The notes beneath the pieces are model-generated. The model saw only the letters and a list, made by a program, of their open reading frames with translations. It had not been told where the DNA came from and did not search any database. 64,000 nucleotides of DNA. Origin: Rotaria macrura. Its lineage: Eukaryota > Rotifera > Eurotatoria > Philodinida > Philodinidae. Location of the stretch: contig OENT01000371.1 in NCBI GenBank assembly GCA_900239685.1, forward strand, positions 1-64,000, written 5' to 3'. A program made the translations under genes and the position numbers. Positions 22,569-34,200 of this stretch are shown here, one piece after another (positions within the stretch are counted from its first letter, which is position 1; every line of letters begins with the position of its first letter).

Positions 22569-23572
22569 CATCCCATGTGTTTCATTACGATGAAACTGCG
22601 GCGCAGTTACGGCGTAACTGCGGCGCAGTTACGGCGTAACTGCGATCGCACTGTGACCCGTAATTACGGAAAATTGCGACGTAGTTATGCGTAATTACGA
22701 TAAAAAAATCGCAGTTACGCGTAGTTACGGCAAAAAATTCACAGTTACGCAAAAGTGCGTCCCAGTTAATTGCAGTTATGCGTCACACTTGCGTCGCAAT
22801 ACATACGAGAGATGACTTAGATTAAGTTATCATTTTATTTGTATTATTATTGTGAGCTTAAAAACTTGTTCCGTACAAAAAATAAAAAACTTAAAATTAT
22901 AAAATTAAAATTTTTACAAAAAATTTTAAAAAAAATTAATTTACAAAACTATAATTTAAAAAAAATATTCAATTTCAAAAATTAAGGAAAATAAATATCC
23001 AGAAGAATCAAAACATTAAAAGCTAAAAAATTTCAAAATTTACGAAATTACAAGTTAAAAAAANAATTTCTAAAATCATCGAAAATAAATATCTAGAAAA
23101 ATCAAAAAAACAACATCTAAAAGAATTTTAAAAAAATTTTAAAAATAATGGAAAAAAAATTTCTTTAAAAAAATGTTAAATAATTTAAGAAACAAAGTTT
23201 CAAAAATTGAACAACTAAAGAAATTTTAAAAAAATGACATTATGTATTCTACGGTTTAAAGTAAAATGATTTATGAACGAAAATGTGACGAGCACTGCTA
23301 TTTATACTGATTTTCTGTGGCTAAGTATTAGTGCTCGAGTGTGACCAATTATAAATAAGGAAGAATCATTTATAATTGGTCAGTTACGTTTACAATGGAT
23401 CGTACGATGCGATCACTACGACGCAGTTACGTTGGTCTACGTCGCAGTAAGCGTAGTTTCTTATAGAGACCTTCACTGCGATGAATGCGGCGTAGTTACG
23501 CATAATTGTGGCGTAAAATTGGCTCTGCGCATAACTGCGGCGCAGTTGCAAAAAAAGAGGCGACATGGGATG
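22569..23572. mobile_element. Non-autonomous PIF/Harbinger-like element with TTA target duplication
   Basis: The ends are inverted: CATCCCATGT at 22569-22578 and its complement ACATGGGATG at 23563-23572. Each end is flanked outside by TTA (22566-22568 and 23573-23575), the target-site type of PIF/Harbinger transposons. Both subterminal regions (about 22600-22790 and 23395-23550) are arrays of CGCAGTTACG / CGTAACTGCG-like motifs. The centre (22850-23230) is A-rich with a loose repeat of about 90 bp. No transposase. One N at 23064 lies in an A run. Confidence 0.7.
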
Positions 23573-23637
23573 TTAATCGATGGGTTTTCATTTTTTCTTT
23601 CGAGTGGTGAAAACCACAGCCCTCTTTCTTATTCCTG

Positions 23638-24165
23638 TCAAACACTATCCGCAATCAAAGACTGTTCAATTTCTTCTGGGCCACTCTGTGTATGTAGTTT
23701 TTCAAGCAATCTAATAACCATGCGGAGGGTAATACGAGTTTAGCTGAATAACAGAGAAAACAACATAGATCTTCAGGTTATAATTATTAATCACTGCTTT
23801 GATCACTTCATCGAAGGACGGAGCACTTTGGAGATCTACGTTACGCACACCACAGAAAGGGAAACAGATCAATGACAATCAGATTATCTGGCTTGATTAA
23901 TGAATCGAAGAGGTTCTCATATCGATCATTGACATACTACATAGTGCTCGATCCAGATGAGAATATCCTGTAGCTACACGCATTCGACATCGATTGACAA
24001 AGATTGAATCGATTGATTCGAATTGGACACGTTATCTTGTGAATTCTATGAATCTTGATTTGGCTGAATAGCATCATTCAAGTATTCTGCAGCTCGCTGA
24101 TTCTTTCCGGAAGCATCGATTTTGTTCATTTTTACTTCAACGTCTTTGTTTTCGAGCACTTAATC
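23638..24165 (-). pseudogene. Decayed minus-strand coding remnant
   Basis: Reading the minus strand from about 24165 downward gives protein-like stretches in changing frames with stops between: KIDASGKNQRAAEYLNDAI, GYSHLDRALCSMSMID, YENLFDSLIKPDNLIVIDLF, VDLQSAPSFDEVIKAVINNY and RLLEKLHTQSGPEEIEQSL, then TGA at 23638. The frame changes at least twice over 0.5 kb, so the gene is inactive unless several tiny introns are present. It may once have been continuous with the three exons at 21863-22354, with the TTA-flanked element between them. Family not recognised. Confidence 0.5.
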
Positions 24166-24964
24166 CGCAATAACAGATGTCTTTTTCATTGTGAAACTTA
24201 ACAATGCTGAGAACTAGTCTTATCTTATCATCGTAGTGCCTGGTACAAATAAAACTTTCTCAGCGTGGTTTCATAAATTAAAGCTAAGTATTAATAGATA
24301 ACATAGTGGTAGCTGATATTAAGGTTGTGAGTGCAACTAAATCATTTCTCGTTGAAATTGCAAATGAAAGTGAATGAACTGTCCTAAGATGATTATGTCT
24401 AGACCACGCTCGTCCATACCATAAGTCCTACAATTCTGAATAACCATTATCACTAAATAATTAAATAAAAGGGCCTTTAACAGACATATTTAATATTCTT
24501 TCTCGATCAATATCAAGTTTTTGTTGTTGTCTCGTTGGTTTTCACCGAGCATCTACGACTAAAGTCAACCAGAAAGAATGACAGACGAAAATTTTGATCA
24601 CGTTTTCTTCTATTGTCACTGTCATCACTTGCTTGATTCTATATATTCAGTTCGAAAAATAACGAGAGATTTACATTAAAATAACGCCAATGTTATTATT
24701 AGTCTCTATTTTACAGGTGTTCCCTACGGGTTATGAGCCAGTCCATGTATGTAGTGTCAGACAGTGCTCAATCAATATCCTCCAAATTAGCTCATCTATA
24801 AATATGTGATAGAGAAAAGAGTTTGATGAATTTTGACGGGAACAGAGGGTGTGTATGTAACGCGACTGATTGTTGGTGTCAGGGTAGTTGGTTGTGGCTA
24901 CATTGATCTAGCTTTGGATAGGAGTACGTTGGGGGGTATGCACCTGGGTGCGTATTCTGGGAAT
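24166..24964. other. Intergenic AT-rich DNA
   Basis: No supported gene. The stretch ends at the left border of the nested transposon block. Confidence 0.4.
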
Positions 24965-25778
24965 CAGAGCTGCCAACAGGCCACTTTTTTCCGGTCCTGC
25001 CTGGCCTGCTGCCTGGTCTGCTACGATTGAGTCTGACCTGCCTGTAGCCTGGCCTGATGCCTGGCCTGGTGTGTTGTAGCCTGGCCTGGCCTGCAGGCCA
25101 GGCATACACGAAACCAAAAAAAATCAAAGCTTCTTTTTGTAACACAAATCCATTCTGTTCAGTACTTAGTCATCAATTTGAAGATTAATGTGGCTTTTTA
25201 TTTCTGTTTTTAAGGAAATTCCCTTTCCTGAGCCGAAATTTTCAAATTTTTCGTTTCTTGTTTTCTTCTGCTGTACATGTGCTTTGAAGTGTACTCTATC
25301 TATTGGTGATGTTTTGAGAATTCAATTATTACGTTACAATAAAAAAATCGAAAATATAAATCGATTACCGTAGAGGTAAAGAACGTTTTTCTTTCTTCCG
25401 TGGTTTTCTCGAACCTGGTTTTTAAGTAAAAATTGACGAAATTGCCCCGTTTCTCAGGCATGAAATATTCGATTAAGCTGAAATTTTTTCTACAAGTACC
25501 AAATAGTGTTACTAGAGCCAATTTTGTTTTTATTTAAAAAAATATTCTTGCGCTGAACTTTGACAGGTCTTACGAAGGAAGCACTATTCAAAAAACGTTT
25601 TTATTCAAATGGGATGAGAGAGAAAGAATTCAAAGTAATAGGCACCCTAAAGTGCTTCTAGTGTCTGTAAAAAATTTTCAGCTCTATCAAACATACAGCA
25701 GCTGAAAAGCTGGGCGATTAGGGAGGCAATTTTTAGTCCATGTGAACACAATATTTTCTTTGAACAAGCATTTTGGAA

Positions 25779-26792
25779 TAGAGCACTGCAACCAGCGGAT
25801 TGGGTACCCATACCAGGTACGATATTTACGGGTACGCGTAGGGTACGGGTACGTATTTAACGGATACAGGCGATGAATTGACTGTTAATGATGTATTAAG
25901 ATCATTTTGTTGAAAAGATAATGATGCATCAGATGATGAAGATTTTGATCAATTTGACGAAATAACTGATTATGCGAAAAAAAATTCATTTATTCAAAAG
26001 ATACTGATAAATTACAGTGGTGGCAAAATGATTCACTTATTTATAAAAATTTATCGCGTTTAGCTATGGCGTTATTATCCATTCCTGCTAAACCCCTCCC
26101 CAGAATAAAAGGCCATGGCCTTCTTTTATAAAAATTTATATTACTCTTCCGACGGTGGCCTACTATTGTGGGTTATATTTTAGCTAGGATTGACTGAGAA
26201 AATTAAGGATTTAAAAAACTTTTTCTCGCATTCAAACACCTATTTTTCGCAGCCAAATACTGGGTAACCAATTTTTTACTAAGGAAAGAGTGATTTTTTC
26301 AAAAATCCTTGATTATTTTACAAAATAAAACAGATTTTTTTACGAAAAAACCAGATTTTCTACTGAAAAACATGGTGTTTTAGTGCTAGAACCTGGAAAT
26401 TCACTGGATTTCTGAAAAACGTGTCTGAAGATACGGGGGGCTTCTATAACCTCCGGTGAACTTTTTCTTAGCGTGGCCTTTTATTCTAGGAGGAGGGGTG
26501 TGCGTTAGTTCGGCAACTAGTGAAAGAATATTTAGCGAGCCTGGGCGAATGGTAGATACTCGTAGACAACTATTAAGTCGGGATTCGTTATATGCACTTG
26601 CAGATCTTCAACACTTTGTGATAATCATAAAAAGGTTGTTACTTAATTTTTATTTAATCAAGCTAAATAAAATAGTGAAATTACATTTTCAATCACCATA
26701 ACGAGTAGAGGGCCGGTACGGGTAGGGTCGGGTGAAGAATTTTTTTTCGGGTCGGGTACGGGTACTACTTTTCGTACCCGTGAAGTACTCTA
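25779..26792 (+). mobile_element. Decayed hAT transposon with transposase remnant, inserted in the outer element
   Basis: Terminal inverted repeats TAGAGCACTGCA (25779-25790) and the complement of TAGAGTACTTCA (26781-26792) are flanked by a perfect 8-bp target duplication, TTTTGGAA (25771-25778 and 26793-26800). Inside is the C-terminal dimerisation region of a hAT transposase in two pieces: WWQNDSLIYKNLSRLAMALL (26018-26077, followed by SIPA) and SSATSERIFSEPGRM...LSRDSLYALADLQHF (about 26508-26614). The halves are separated by another insertion. GGGTACGGGTA-type motifs crowd both subterminal regions. The rest of the transposase is gone, so the copy is immobile by itself. Confidence 0.85.
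26091..26505. mobile_element. TA-flanked MITE inserted in the hAT transposase remnant
   Basis: Removing 415 bp joins GC-TA-GTTCGG and restores the conserved IPA-SSATSER of the hAT dimerisation domain. TA is present at both borders (26089-26090 and 26506-26507). The ends carry inverted ACCCCTCC...AGAATAAAAGGCCA motifs. TA duplication and small size fit a Tc1/mariner-type MITE. No coding capacity. Confidence 0.8.
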
Positions 26793-27469
26793 TTTTGGAA
26801 GCGTGAGTTTATGAAAATGTATAATCTATTGATCCAGATCTATCTACTCGGAAAGTTTCAAACATTTTTGATGAGCTACGCTTAAAATTTGCTGCAAAGG
26901 GGAAGGCATACCCTTACTAACAATAATTTTAAAAATAGGTCCTATATATTAGAAAATATTTTAAAAAATTCTGTGCATTAACACCACTAACACTTCACGA
27001 AAGAAACAGCCACTATTAGACAACACTCAATAAGTAACGTCATTTTCCATATTTAAAACGAATCTAAACAAAATCAATTGAATTGACTGTCAGTTTTTAC
27101 TTAATTCATCGTCTTTTCGCTAATAAGAGGTCAAAATTCAATTACTACTTTGTCTTCGTTTTTGTTTTAGTCTTTTTCATTGTATCTTTCGTGATAATCG
27201 TTGGAGTAAATCCACTTCGATCATGATTTGCTTTCTGTTTTCTTAATAGTGTAAGTTGGATTATAGCGACATTTAGTATGAAATTGAGCAGATTAAATCA
27301 TTCGAAGGGAATTTTGAGCAGGGTGAACAGTTCAGACCTGCCTGGCCTGGTCACCATCGGCCTGGCCTGATGCAGGCCAGGCTAAAATCTCAAAACTCAG
27401 CCTGGCCTGCAGTCCAGCCTGGCAGGCGACCAGGCGCCTGCAGGCCGGCCTGGCCTGTTGGCAGCTCTG

Positions 27470-27845
27470 GTAGGAATGGTATGACATCTAATCACCAGGA
27501 CCCACGTCCTCTGCTGATTAGACACTTGAAAAAACCGAGAAGCAGCATCCATTTTGTTTTCCTTACTCTTCCTTTCAGGATTGACAACAAATTTCAACGA
27601 TTAGTAAAGGTCATCTCAATGTGTATATTTCAAGTTTTAAAAAAGATTATTTATTGAATAGTAAAGAAAAATGTGAACCTAGTAGAAAAGTTCAAGTATT
27701 GATATTATTACTAATGCTAAGCGCTGATTCAAATACAGCTTTTATATATTGCAGTGTAAAAAAATGGTCTTTTGAAAATTTGTCATAACGTTTGCATTTG
27801 AAAGATTTTCAATAAAATGCTGAACAAAAACAAATCTGGCTTCGT
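27470..27845. other. 3' flank between transposon nest and GTPase gene
   Basis: Short AT-rich stretch. It would hold the 3' untranslated region of the minus-strand GTPase gene. No other feature recognised. Confidence 0.4.
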
Positions 27846-30800
27846 TTAATTGCTTAGAAGTGCGCATTCGGTTGCCTTCATAATCAAATGTTGTGCCTCA
27901 TTAACAGCAGCCATCTGCTCACGCACCATTGGACATTTACCAATATCTTGAATTCGTTTACAAATAAAAGATAAGTCAAACAATTCTTCCTTCAACAGCA
28001 TTTCTTTCATGAGCTGCTCATAGTTACGCTTGAATACATTCAATAAGTTTTTCAAATCGGCATTTAAGGAACTCCTTGTACTCTGACATATATCGATTTC
28101 TTGTTGAATCATTCGAGACAAACCCAACAAAAATTGATCTTTTTCAGACGAATGAGCAATATGAATTAGAAAATAAGAAAATTCAGCACTTGCTTGACAT
28201 AAGTCGCTCAATATTTCTTGTCGATTGCAAATCGGTAACTTATTTGAATATTCGTATTTAATGACATATTCAATAGATGTGTGCTGATTTGGTGAGCATT
28301 GACAGGTACCACAATTATTTTTTTCGATTTTATGAGGAACATCATTTGTAATACAAAATAGGCCTTTTTCTATAATTTGACCTTTACACAATAAACATAT
28401 GTTGATCGGATGGTCAAGAACATGTGGATGCAATTCCAGCGATGTTGTTGACGAATTCTTTTTGTATAAAATAATATTTCGAAGAAGATTTCGTACTGTT
28501 TCTAATATAGGACGAATCATATGACCAATTTCAAGTTGAGCAGACTTTATCGTCCGTATGCTACGATCGATACGATAAATATTGCCTTTTCTACGAATCC
28601 AATCAACGAGACGAATCGACTGAGTAACGGACTTTGACCAACTTGTTGCGTATTCATGTTTATCATCATCATTGAACTTGATTCCATTTTCTAGAGCGAC
28701 CAGATATCGAAACGATTCATTATCGAAACAAAATGTATTCTCTTTTTTGAATGGAACGTCGCCAATGGATAGAGAAGTGAGCAATTTTTTCAATAGAGGA
28801 GCCGTATCTCCAGGAGTGTAGAATGTCGATCGAGCGTTTGTGAAACAGAATATAACATTATCAAGGGCAGTCCTATCCAGAAGAGAAAACAACTGGGTGA
28901 TACACGATCGAAAGAAGATATTCAGTCTCGATGCATTCGGTTTGAGAAGAAAACAAATGGCGTTCAAATGAGTAAGATTATTGATATACTCTAAAATGTG
29001 TTGCATATTCAGATCATCTTGTTCTATGCCTCGTGTATCACCGAAGCCAGGTGTATCGATAATACGAATCTTGCTTCGATAACGATCTTTGACCAGAAAA
29101 CGATAGGCTCTGCAATGTTGTGTCACGGATTGACCAGGATGCGTAAAATCTTCTTCGATTGAATTTCCCACATCACCGTACTTAACGCTTTGTTCGTCAA
29201 AGTTATCACCGGCTGTTATAAGAAAGGAAACAGGCATTAGCGCAACTGGTGGGCTTTCCTCGGCTTGTCCGAGCGTGCTGAACGTGACGTAGTTAGCAAA
29301 AGCATTGATAAAAGTCGATTTACCAACACCTGTTTCACCCAAAAGTAGAATATTTATAACATCAGTGCTCTGAGATGATGATCTATTTGAAGTATTTGCT
29401 GTTTCTAATGGTGAATCGAAAAGTTTCTTTGTAGTCGATGATGGGATCAGAGTCTCTGGTTTGTTTGATACGAAAGTAGGATCATGCATTTCAACAGTTC
29501 GTTGAATAGGATATTGGACTTGCACTTGTGATGCAAGCTGTTCTTTATTGTTAATTTTTTGTGAATCACTAATTAATGGATCGCTTGATATTGGAACAGT
29601 TGTACGTAGAGATACTGGATTTGAAGGATTGGTTTGCAGTATTGTTGATGACAAACTCGACTTTGATATTTTTGTTTGCGAAAGAGGATAAGTTAGCGTT
29701 TTTGTACTTGATAGATTCTTTTGTTGCTTATCTGTGAGTAATTTTGTGGATGTTGAAATAGTCATTTCTGATTGATTCAAGGAGATATCTCCTTTTTCTT
29801 TCGATTTAAATACCTGTTTTGCGTACTTGTTCAGTGGCAGTAGAAGCATGTTCTTCAATTGAAAAGAACAATAAGAAAAATCTGCATAGATCAGACGTAT
29901 ATTGGCATTCAATTCATTTGTTAATATCGTGCTTAATCGCACGTATTGATTTTGATCGGATTTATTCAAATGATCATTAGAACAAAGAACACGATCTCGT
30001 TTATCATCATTAACCAAAATATTTTCAATGGTTTTTTCATTATTGGCTCCATAAAAATAATGCTCGTTAACGATCAAATATTGAATTTGCTGTCGATCTA
30101 GATCATTGATGAAACGTCCTTTCAGCATAAGATCGTTTACTGTTTTAGTTAAATCTTGAATCTTGGTTTTGAATAATGTTTGCTTATCATTGTTTAGTAT
30201 TTCATTGATTGATGGCATTACTATGCGATCACTGCGTATAGCAATAACTAAAGCCTTCAAACGTTCAATCTCATTCATATACATGATTTTCAAATCTAAC
30301 ATGCATCGTTGGACGCTATTCAATCGTTCTTTGAATTGTTCGTGTAATATTATTGGTATAGCCTCGTTAATACTTGTCTCTAATATTTTTAAATCATATT
30401 TAAATTGAAGTAAATACCTTTCAATAGCGTTACTAACGTCTGCAGGTAGAAGTTTGAATGTATTACTTTGTTTATTATAAGAATAATATGATGCTTCAAT
30501 CGGTCGAAGTGTATATGACAGAGGATGGTCGATGGGATGATTTTCACTTTGCTTTATATACTCGTAAATGTCATAGAAAGAACTCCTTATTTTTATAGCA
30601 GATGAATTCGAATAGATTTCTACGGGCTGAATACTTTTCAATAGTTTTTCTTCATCTAAACTTAACTTGAAAGCATTATCATTTTTTTGGAGGACAGTAC
30701 GAATTTGATTTAAGATACGTTCAATGTTAGTGAACTGCTCAGTGTCGATCGGTAGTTGTATAACTGCAATAATATCAATGCCCATTTGAATTCCAGTGAT

Positions 30801-31247
30801 AGCATGAGTAGGAACCATTTTAAATCTAGAAGATTCATCACAAACTTGTTTATCTGCTGAGTTCGCGAAAAATTGTGCTTCCCGATCCGAATAAGAATAA
30901 TAGAAAAAACGTGTGTATTCGTCTATTGGACTGAAATAATCGATTATTGCATCTATTCCAGTCTTCTCTGTTAAATTTAATAATATACTTAATCGTAAAT
31001 CATCTTCAACACCAATTATTTTTAAAATATTCTCTTTTTGGCTGGACGTTCGTTTAATAATCATACATTTTCTGGATTTATGTTCATGAAACGTTTTTTT
31101 AATTCTGTTCATACATATTCTTGTGAGTATACGATCTTTTTGTCCATTATAGAGTGAACCAAGCTGCCCAGAAGAATCAATAGCTCGACGATTGATAACA
31201 AATAATAGCTGTTCGTTCGAAGAACTGAAAGTTTGTTGAAATGCCAT
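27846..31247 (-). CDS. Giant AIG1/GIMAP-like GTPase with conserved N-terminal region, 1133 aa, single exon
   Basis: Start chosen at ATG 31247 (MAFQQTF); the frame is open slightly further upstream but without ATG. Residues 1-480 form a region shared with the paralog at 41.8-45.1 kb (RAIDSSGQLGSLYN; IDAIIDY..INEYTR-like; FRLIYADFSY-like). Residues 490-625 are a Ser/Thr/Gln-rich linker. The G domain follows: G1 GETGVGKST at 637-645, HPGQSVTQ (candidate G2 threonine) near 703-710, G3 DTPGFGDTRG at 731-740, and TNARS at 803-807 in place of the usual TKxD G4. A Cys/His cluster (C951, C954, C965, H972, C979, C982, C984, H989) may bind zinc. The C-terminus is helical-looking. Probably a cytosolic nucleotide-binding protein; an immune or scaffold role is inference. 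No introns, unlike the aminotransferase gene. Confidence 0.85.
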   Translation of the reverse strand: MAFQQTFSSSNEQLLFVINRRAIDSSGQLGSLYNGQKDRILTRICMNRIKKTFHEHKSRKCMIIKRTSSQKENILKIIGVEDDLRLSILLNLTEKTGIDAIIDYFSPIDEYTRFFYYSYSDREAQFFANSADKQVCDESSRFKMVPTHAITGIQMGIDIIAVIQLPIDTEQFTNIERILNQIRTVLQKNDNAFKLSLDEEKLLKSIQPVEIYSNSSAIKIRSSFYDIYEYIKQSENHPIDHPLSYTLRPIEASYYSYNKQSNTFKLLPADVSNAIERYLLQFKYDLKILETSINEAIPIILHEQFKERLNSVQRCMLDLKIMYMNEIERLKALVIAIRSDRIVMPSINEILNNDKQTLFKTKIQDLTKTVNDLMLKGRFINDLDRQQIQYLIVNEHYFYGANNEKTIENILVNDDKRDRVLCSNDHLNKSDQNQYVRLSTILTNELNANIRLIYADFSYCSFQLKNMLLLPLNKYAKQVFKSKEKGDISLNQSEMTISTSTKLLTDKQQKNLSSTKTLTYPLSQTKISKSSLSSTILQTNPSNPVSLRTTVPISSDPLISDSQKINNKEQLASQVQVQYPIQRTVEMHDPTFVSNKPETLIPSSTTKKLFDSPLETANTSNRSSSQSTDVINILLLGETGVGKSTFINAFANYVTFSTLGQAEESPPVALMPVSFLITAGDNFDEQSVKYGDVGNSIEEDFTHPGQSVTQHCRAYRFLVKDRYRSKIRIIDTPGFGDTRGIEQDDLNMQHILEYINNLTHLNAICFLLKPNASRLNIFFRSCITQLFSLLDRTALDNVIFCFTNARSTFYTPGDTAPLLKKLLTSLSIGDVPFKKENTFCFDNESFRYLVALENGIKFNDDDKHEYATSWSKSVTQSIRLVDWIRRKGNIYRIDRSIRTIKSAQLEIGHMIRPILETVRNLLRNIILYKKNSSTTSLELHPHVLDHPINICLLCKGQIIEKGLFCITNDVPHKIEKNNCGTCQCSPNQHTSIEYVIKYEYSNKLPICNRQEILSDLCQASAEFSYFLIHIAHSSEKDQFLLGLSRMIQQEIDICQSTRSSLNADLKNLLNVFKRNYEQLMKEMLLKEELFDLSFICKRIQDIGKCPMVREQMAAVNEAQHLIMKATECALLSN

Positions 31248-34200
31248 GTGACTTATGAATAAATGTATCACACTAAAATTAAGACAGAACCTAAGAAATT
31301 ATTGTTTGATTTTTGTGGCTATAAGCATGCAAAGAGTTTAAAACCCTTGGGATTTGACCCAGAGATGAGCACCACACATGACAATCCTGTCTTAAAAAAC
31401 ACGATGGGAAAATGTGTTCTGTGGACATTTATGTTTAGGTTATTCCTGGTTTAGTCATGCACTTAATTGAAATAACACTCATGAGGAAAAAAACTACGCA
31501 GACATATTTGGTTGATCGAAATTTCATACTAGAGAAACCTTTCCTCTTTTACAGTTCAGTAGCAGTAATTTGATGAATTGGCAGAGATTCCGGTAGAACA
31601 AAAAGAAATATTCTCTAATTTGTATTACATTCGAAGGAAACAATTATTTGAAATAATCGATCGTATTGAATGTCACCTGTGTTTTTCATAGACTGATCAC
31701 AAGTAATATGCGTCACTCATTATTGAATACCTAGACATATGAAACTGTTCTAAACGAAAAAGATACACAAAATTATTAAATGTACAATTTCTTGCTTCTA
31801 ATTTCTTGAATCTATGAATAAATTTTCTTAGAATAAGACTCTTGTTGCACTTAAGAGCGTAACTGTCGAACCTCAGGATGCGTGATCTGTTCTCTGCTTC
31901 GGTAGAAACTCATTTGTGACAAATTGAGTTGAATGAAAGTATATTTTACTTTCTAGCAGAACACGATGAATTCGATTCAGTTTGACTTTTTTTATGAAAT
32001 CGAACGAATCTTATCTCTGCTACGTTGTACCACGAACCTATATTGAAAAAAAAATATGCCTAACGTTAAATACTCACCATATACAAAGATAAGTCTAATA
32101 TCAACTTTTCGAAATATTGACGTCTCTTAATCTTAGATAAATATCTAGTTCATAGATCTTGTCTTTGATTCTGTAGAAATACTACACATCGAATGATTTT
32201 AAGGGTACTCTCCTCTCCCCTCTCTTCACCCACTTTTTAGGCTGTCTGTCTCTCGAAGGCGGTACAAGCAATTAAATTGAAATGTTTATCACAGATAGAA
32301 CACAAAAATAAAGAGACATGTTAGAAGAAAAACAGTTTGAACCACTTCATTTCAGCTATTCCATAGGACTGCATCCTAGTCCATTACAATTCCACTGAAA
32401 TTTCTTTCCCAGACGACCAAGATTATTTCTCAGAGATGAAATTCAGCTCTTCGAAAAACTTCAATTTCTTTTTCTTTTATAAAAGAAATAGACCAAGATC
32501 TCATGGCAAGATCTGGGTTCTAGAATGCGAGACCCTTTAATTCTAGGCCAGAAAGGAAAACATTAGGTTTTATCTCTGGAGAATGATTTCTAGTATCATT
32601 GGTGACAAATTGGATAAAGTTAGAGGGTAATCCAAAGCGATAATAATGGCAATCCTTGTAGGAAACGTCGATTTTGAAAACATACATAACTTTTTCAGAG
32701 AATTGGATCATAAGTGAACTATAGGGTCTTTTTGTAAAATTCGAATAGCAAAGTCAAGAGAGTTCCGATTAATTAATTTCATTCAAATGCAAATCGAAAG
32801 AGAAATGTTCAATCGATTGGTAGAATGCATAATTCTGATTCTCGACTTTTAAAAACTTTTTCTCCTCAAATAGAGTGGAGTAGGGGACGGTATTCTTAAT
32901 AGATTGCATCTCACATGTTCGTTTACCTTCAATTACAAACTAGAATAGATTCACAAAGATAAATCAACATGTCGAATTAAGGTCATGCCTACTGGTTTGA
33001 TTGAAAATACAAAGACGGTGCAGGAAAATATGATCACAATCCTAGAACTATTCAGACAAGCGAAGCTGATCGTGCTAATGTACAGAATCACTTCAATTTT
33101 GAAGTAATAATTAGAGTTAGTAGAGGTTTTCTGATTCTTTTAAATTATTTAAGATTAGCTCATAATCAACTTAGCGAATTTCTCATTCAGATATTGATTC
33201 TACTTTTGATCAATAAATCGAATAAAATTCTTTCTTCACATAGATTCGCATGTTTTTGTCTATTTCTGCTGAGTAGTTCGAGTATCATCGAGTTTTATTT
33301 CCATGACAAATAATCACTGAAACAACTGTTTTTTATTGGGAGAAAGCGTAGTTACGAAAAGTAATCAACTATATTTATAGAAAGACCCCATCTAGTCTGA
33401 AAAGAAAAAGAGACAAACCGAAGTAATGGTTAAAAATTCGGGTTTAAAAAAGTGAGTTTTTTCATACATACTCGATTCTAATGAAATACTATTCCAAAAG
33501 CAAAAATAGTATCAGGATTGCAAGTTTTTCCTTCATCTTCTATGGTTAATTAGGCAAGTATTACATGATCTTATCTCCTGAGAAATCAATTGAAGCGCGT
33601 CTGTATCCTAGAAGCATGATAAATGTCTCTCTTTTCAGACAATACCGTATACCATCGTTTCGCACGGCTAACTGCCTTAAATATCCATGCGTCAAAGTTA
33701 GGTAAACGCAGTGTGACGAGGTTATGTTATTGTGTGTTACAGGCCCAAAAGCGTATGTAAAACGATCATAGTAGCATAAAGATCAGCTGATTCTGATATC
33801 CGATTGTGCTGTAAATGAAAATCTATACACAAAGAACAATAAAAACAAACAGATAAAGTCATGTGTACAAGTGCTTGTCACTGTAAACTGCTAATTCAAC
33901 TACAAAAACACGATATGAAAAATTTACGAGCGGTTTATCATTGAATTTGAATCCAAGATTTACGAAACAGTATGTGTAAAATATTAACAAAATTGTGACA
34001 TGGATCCCTTAAATTGTGTGGATGTACTATTCGACGGGAAAAAAATATCTCTATTAATTTGCCTATATCATATAATTATAAACGATAAATCATCATGAAC
34101 CCGTGACTGACTTGAATGTTCATTATAATAAAACGAGATTTTCATTTGATGGTAAACCATATATATTCCTATTTATTGAATCTACTCCGCATTAATTAGT

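Larger units (their letters stand above)
24965..27469. mobile_element. Outer element of a transposon nest, hAT-like
   Basis: A perfect 19-bp terminal inverted repeat, CAGAGCTGCCAACAGGCCA, lies at 24965-24983 with its complement at 27451-27469. The flanking 8-mers CTGGGAAT (24957-24964) and GTAGGAAT (27470-27477) match at 6 of 8 positions, consistent with an aged hAT-type 8-bp target duplication. Inside each end is a subterminal array of CCTGGCCTG / CAGGCCAGG motifs (about 24995-25105 and 27335-27455). No transposase of its own was found. Another hAT element (25779-26792) lies inside. Confidence 0.65.

Noticed and set aside
24833-25145. Plus- and minus-strand frames of 65-88 aa rich in Gly, Arg and Ala
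   Set aside because: Lie in the CCTGGCCTG subterminal array of a transposon; repeat translation.
25779-26792. Functional hAT transposase
   Set aside because: Only the C-terminal dimerisation region is recognisable and it is split by a MITE; no catalytic part.
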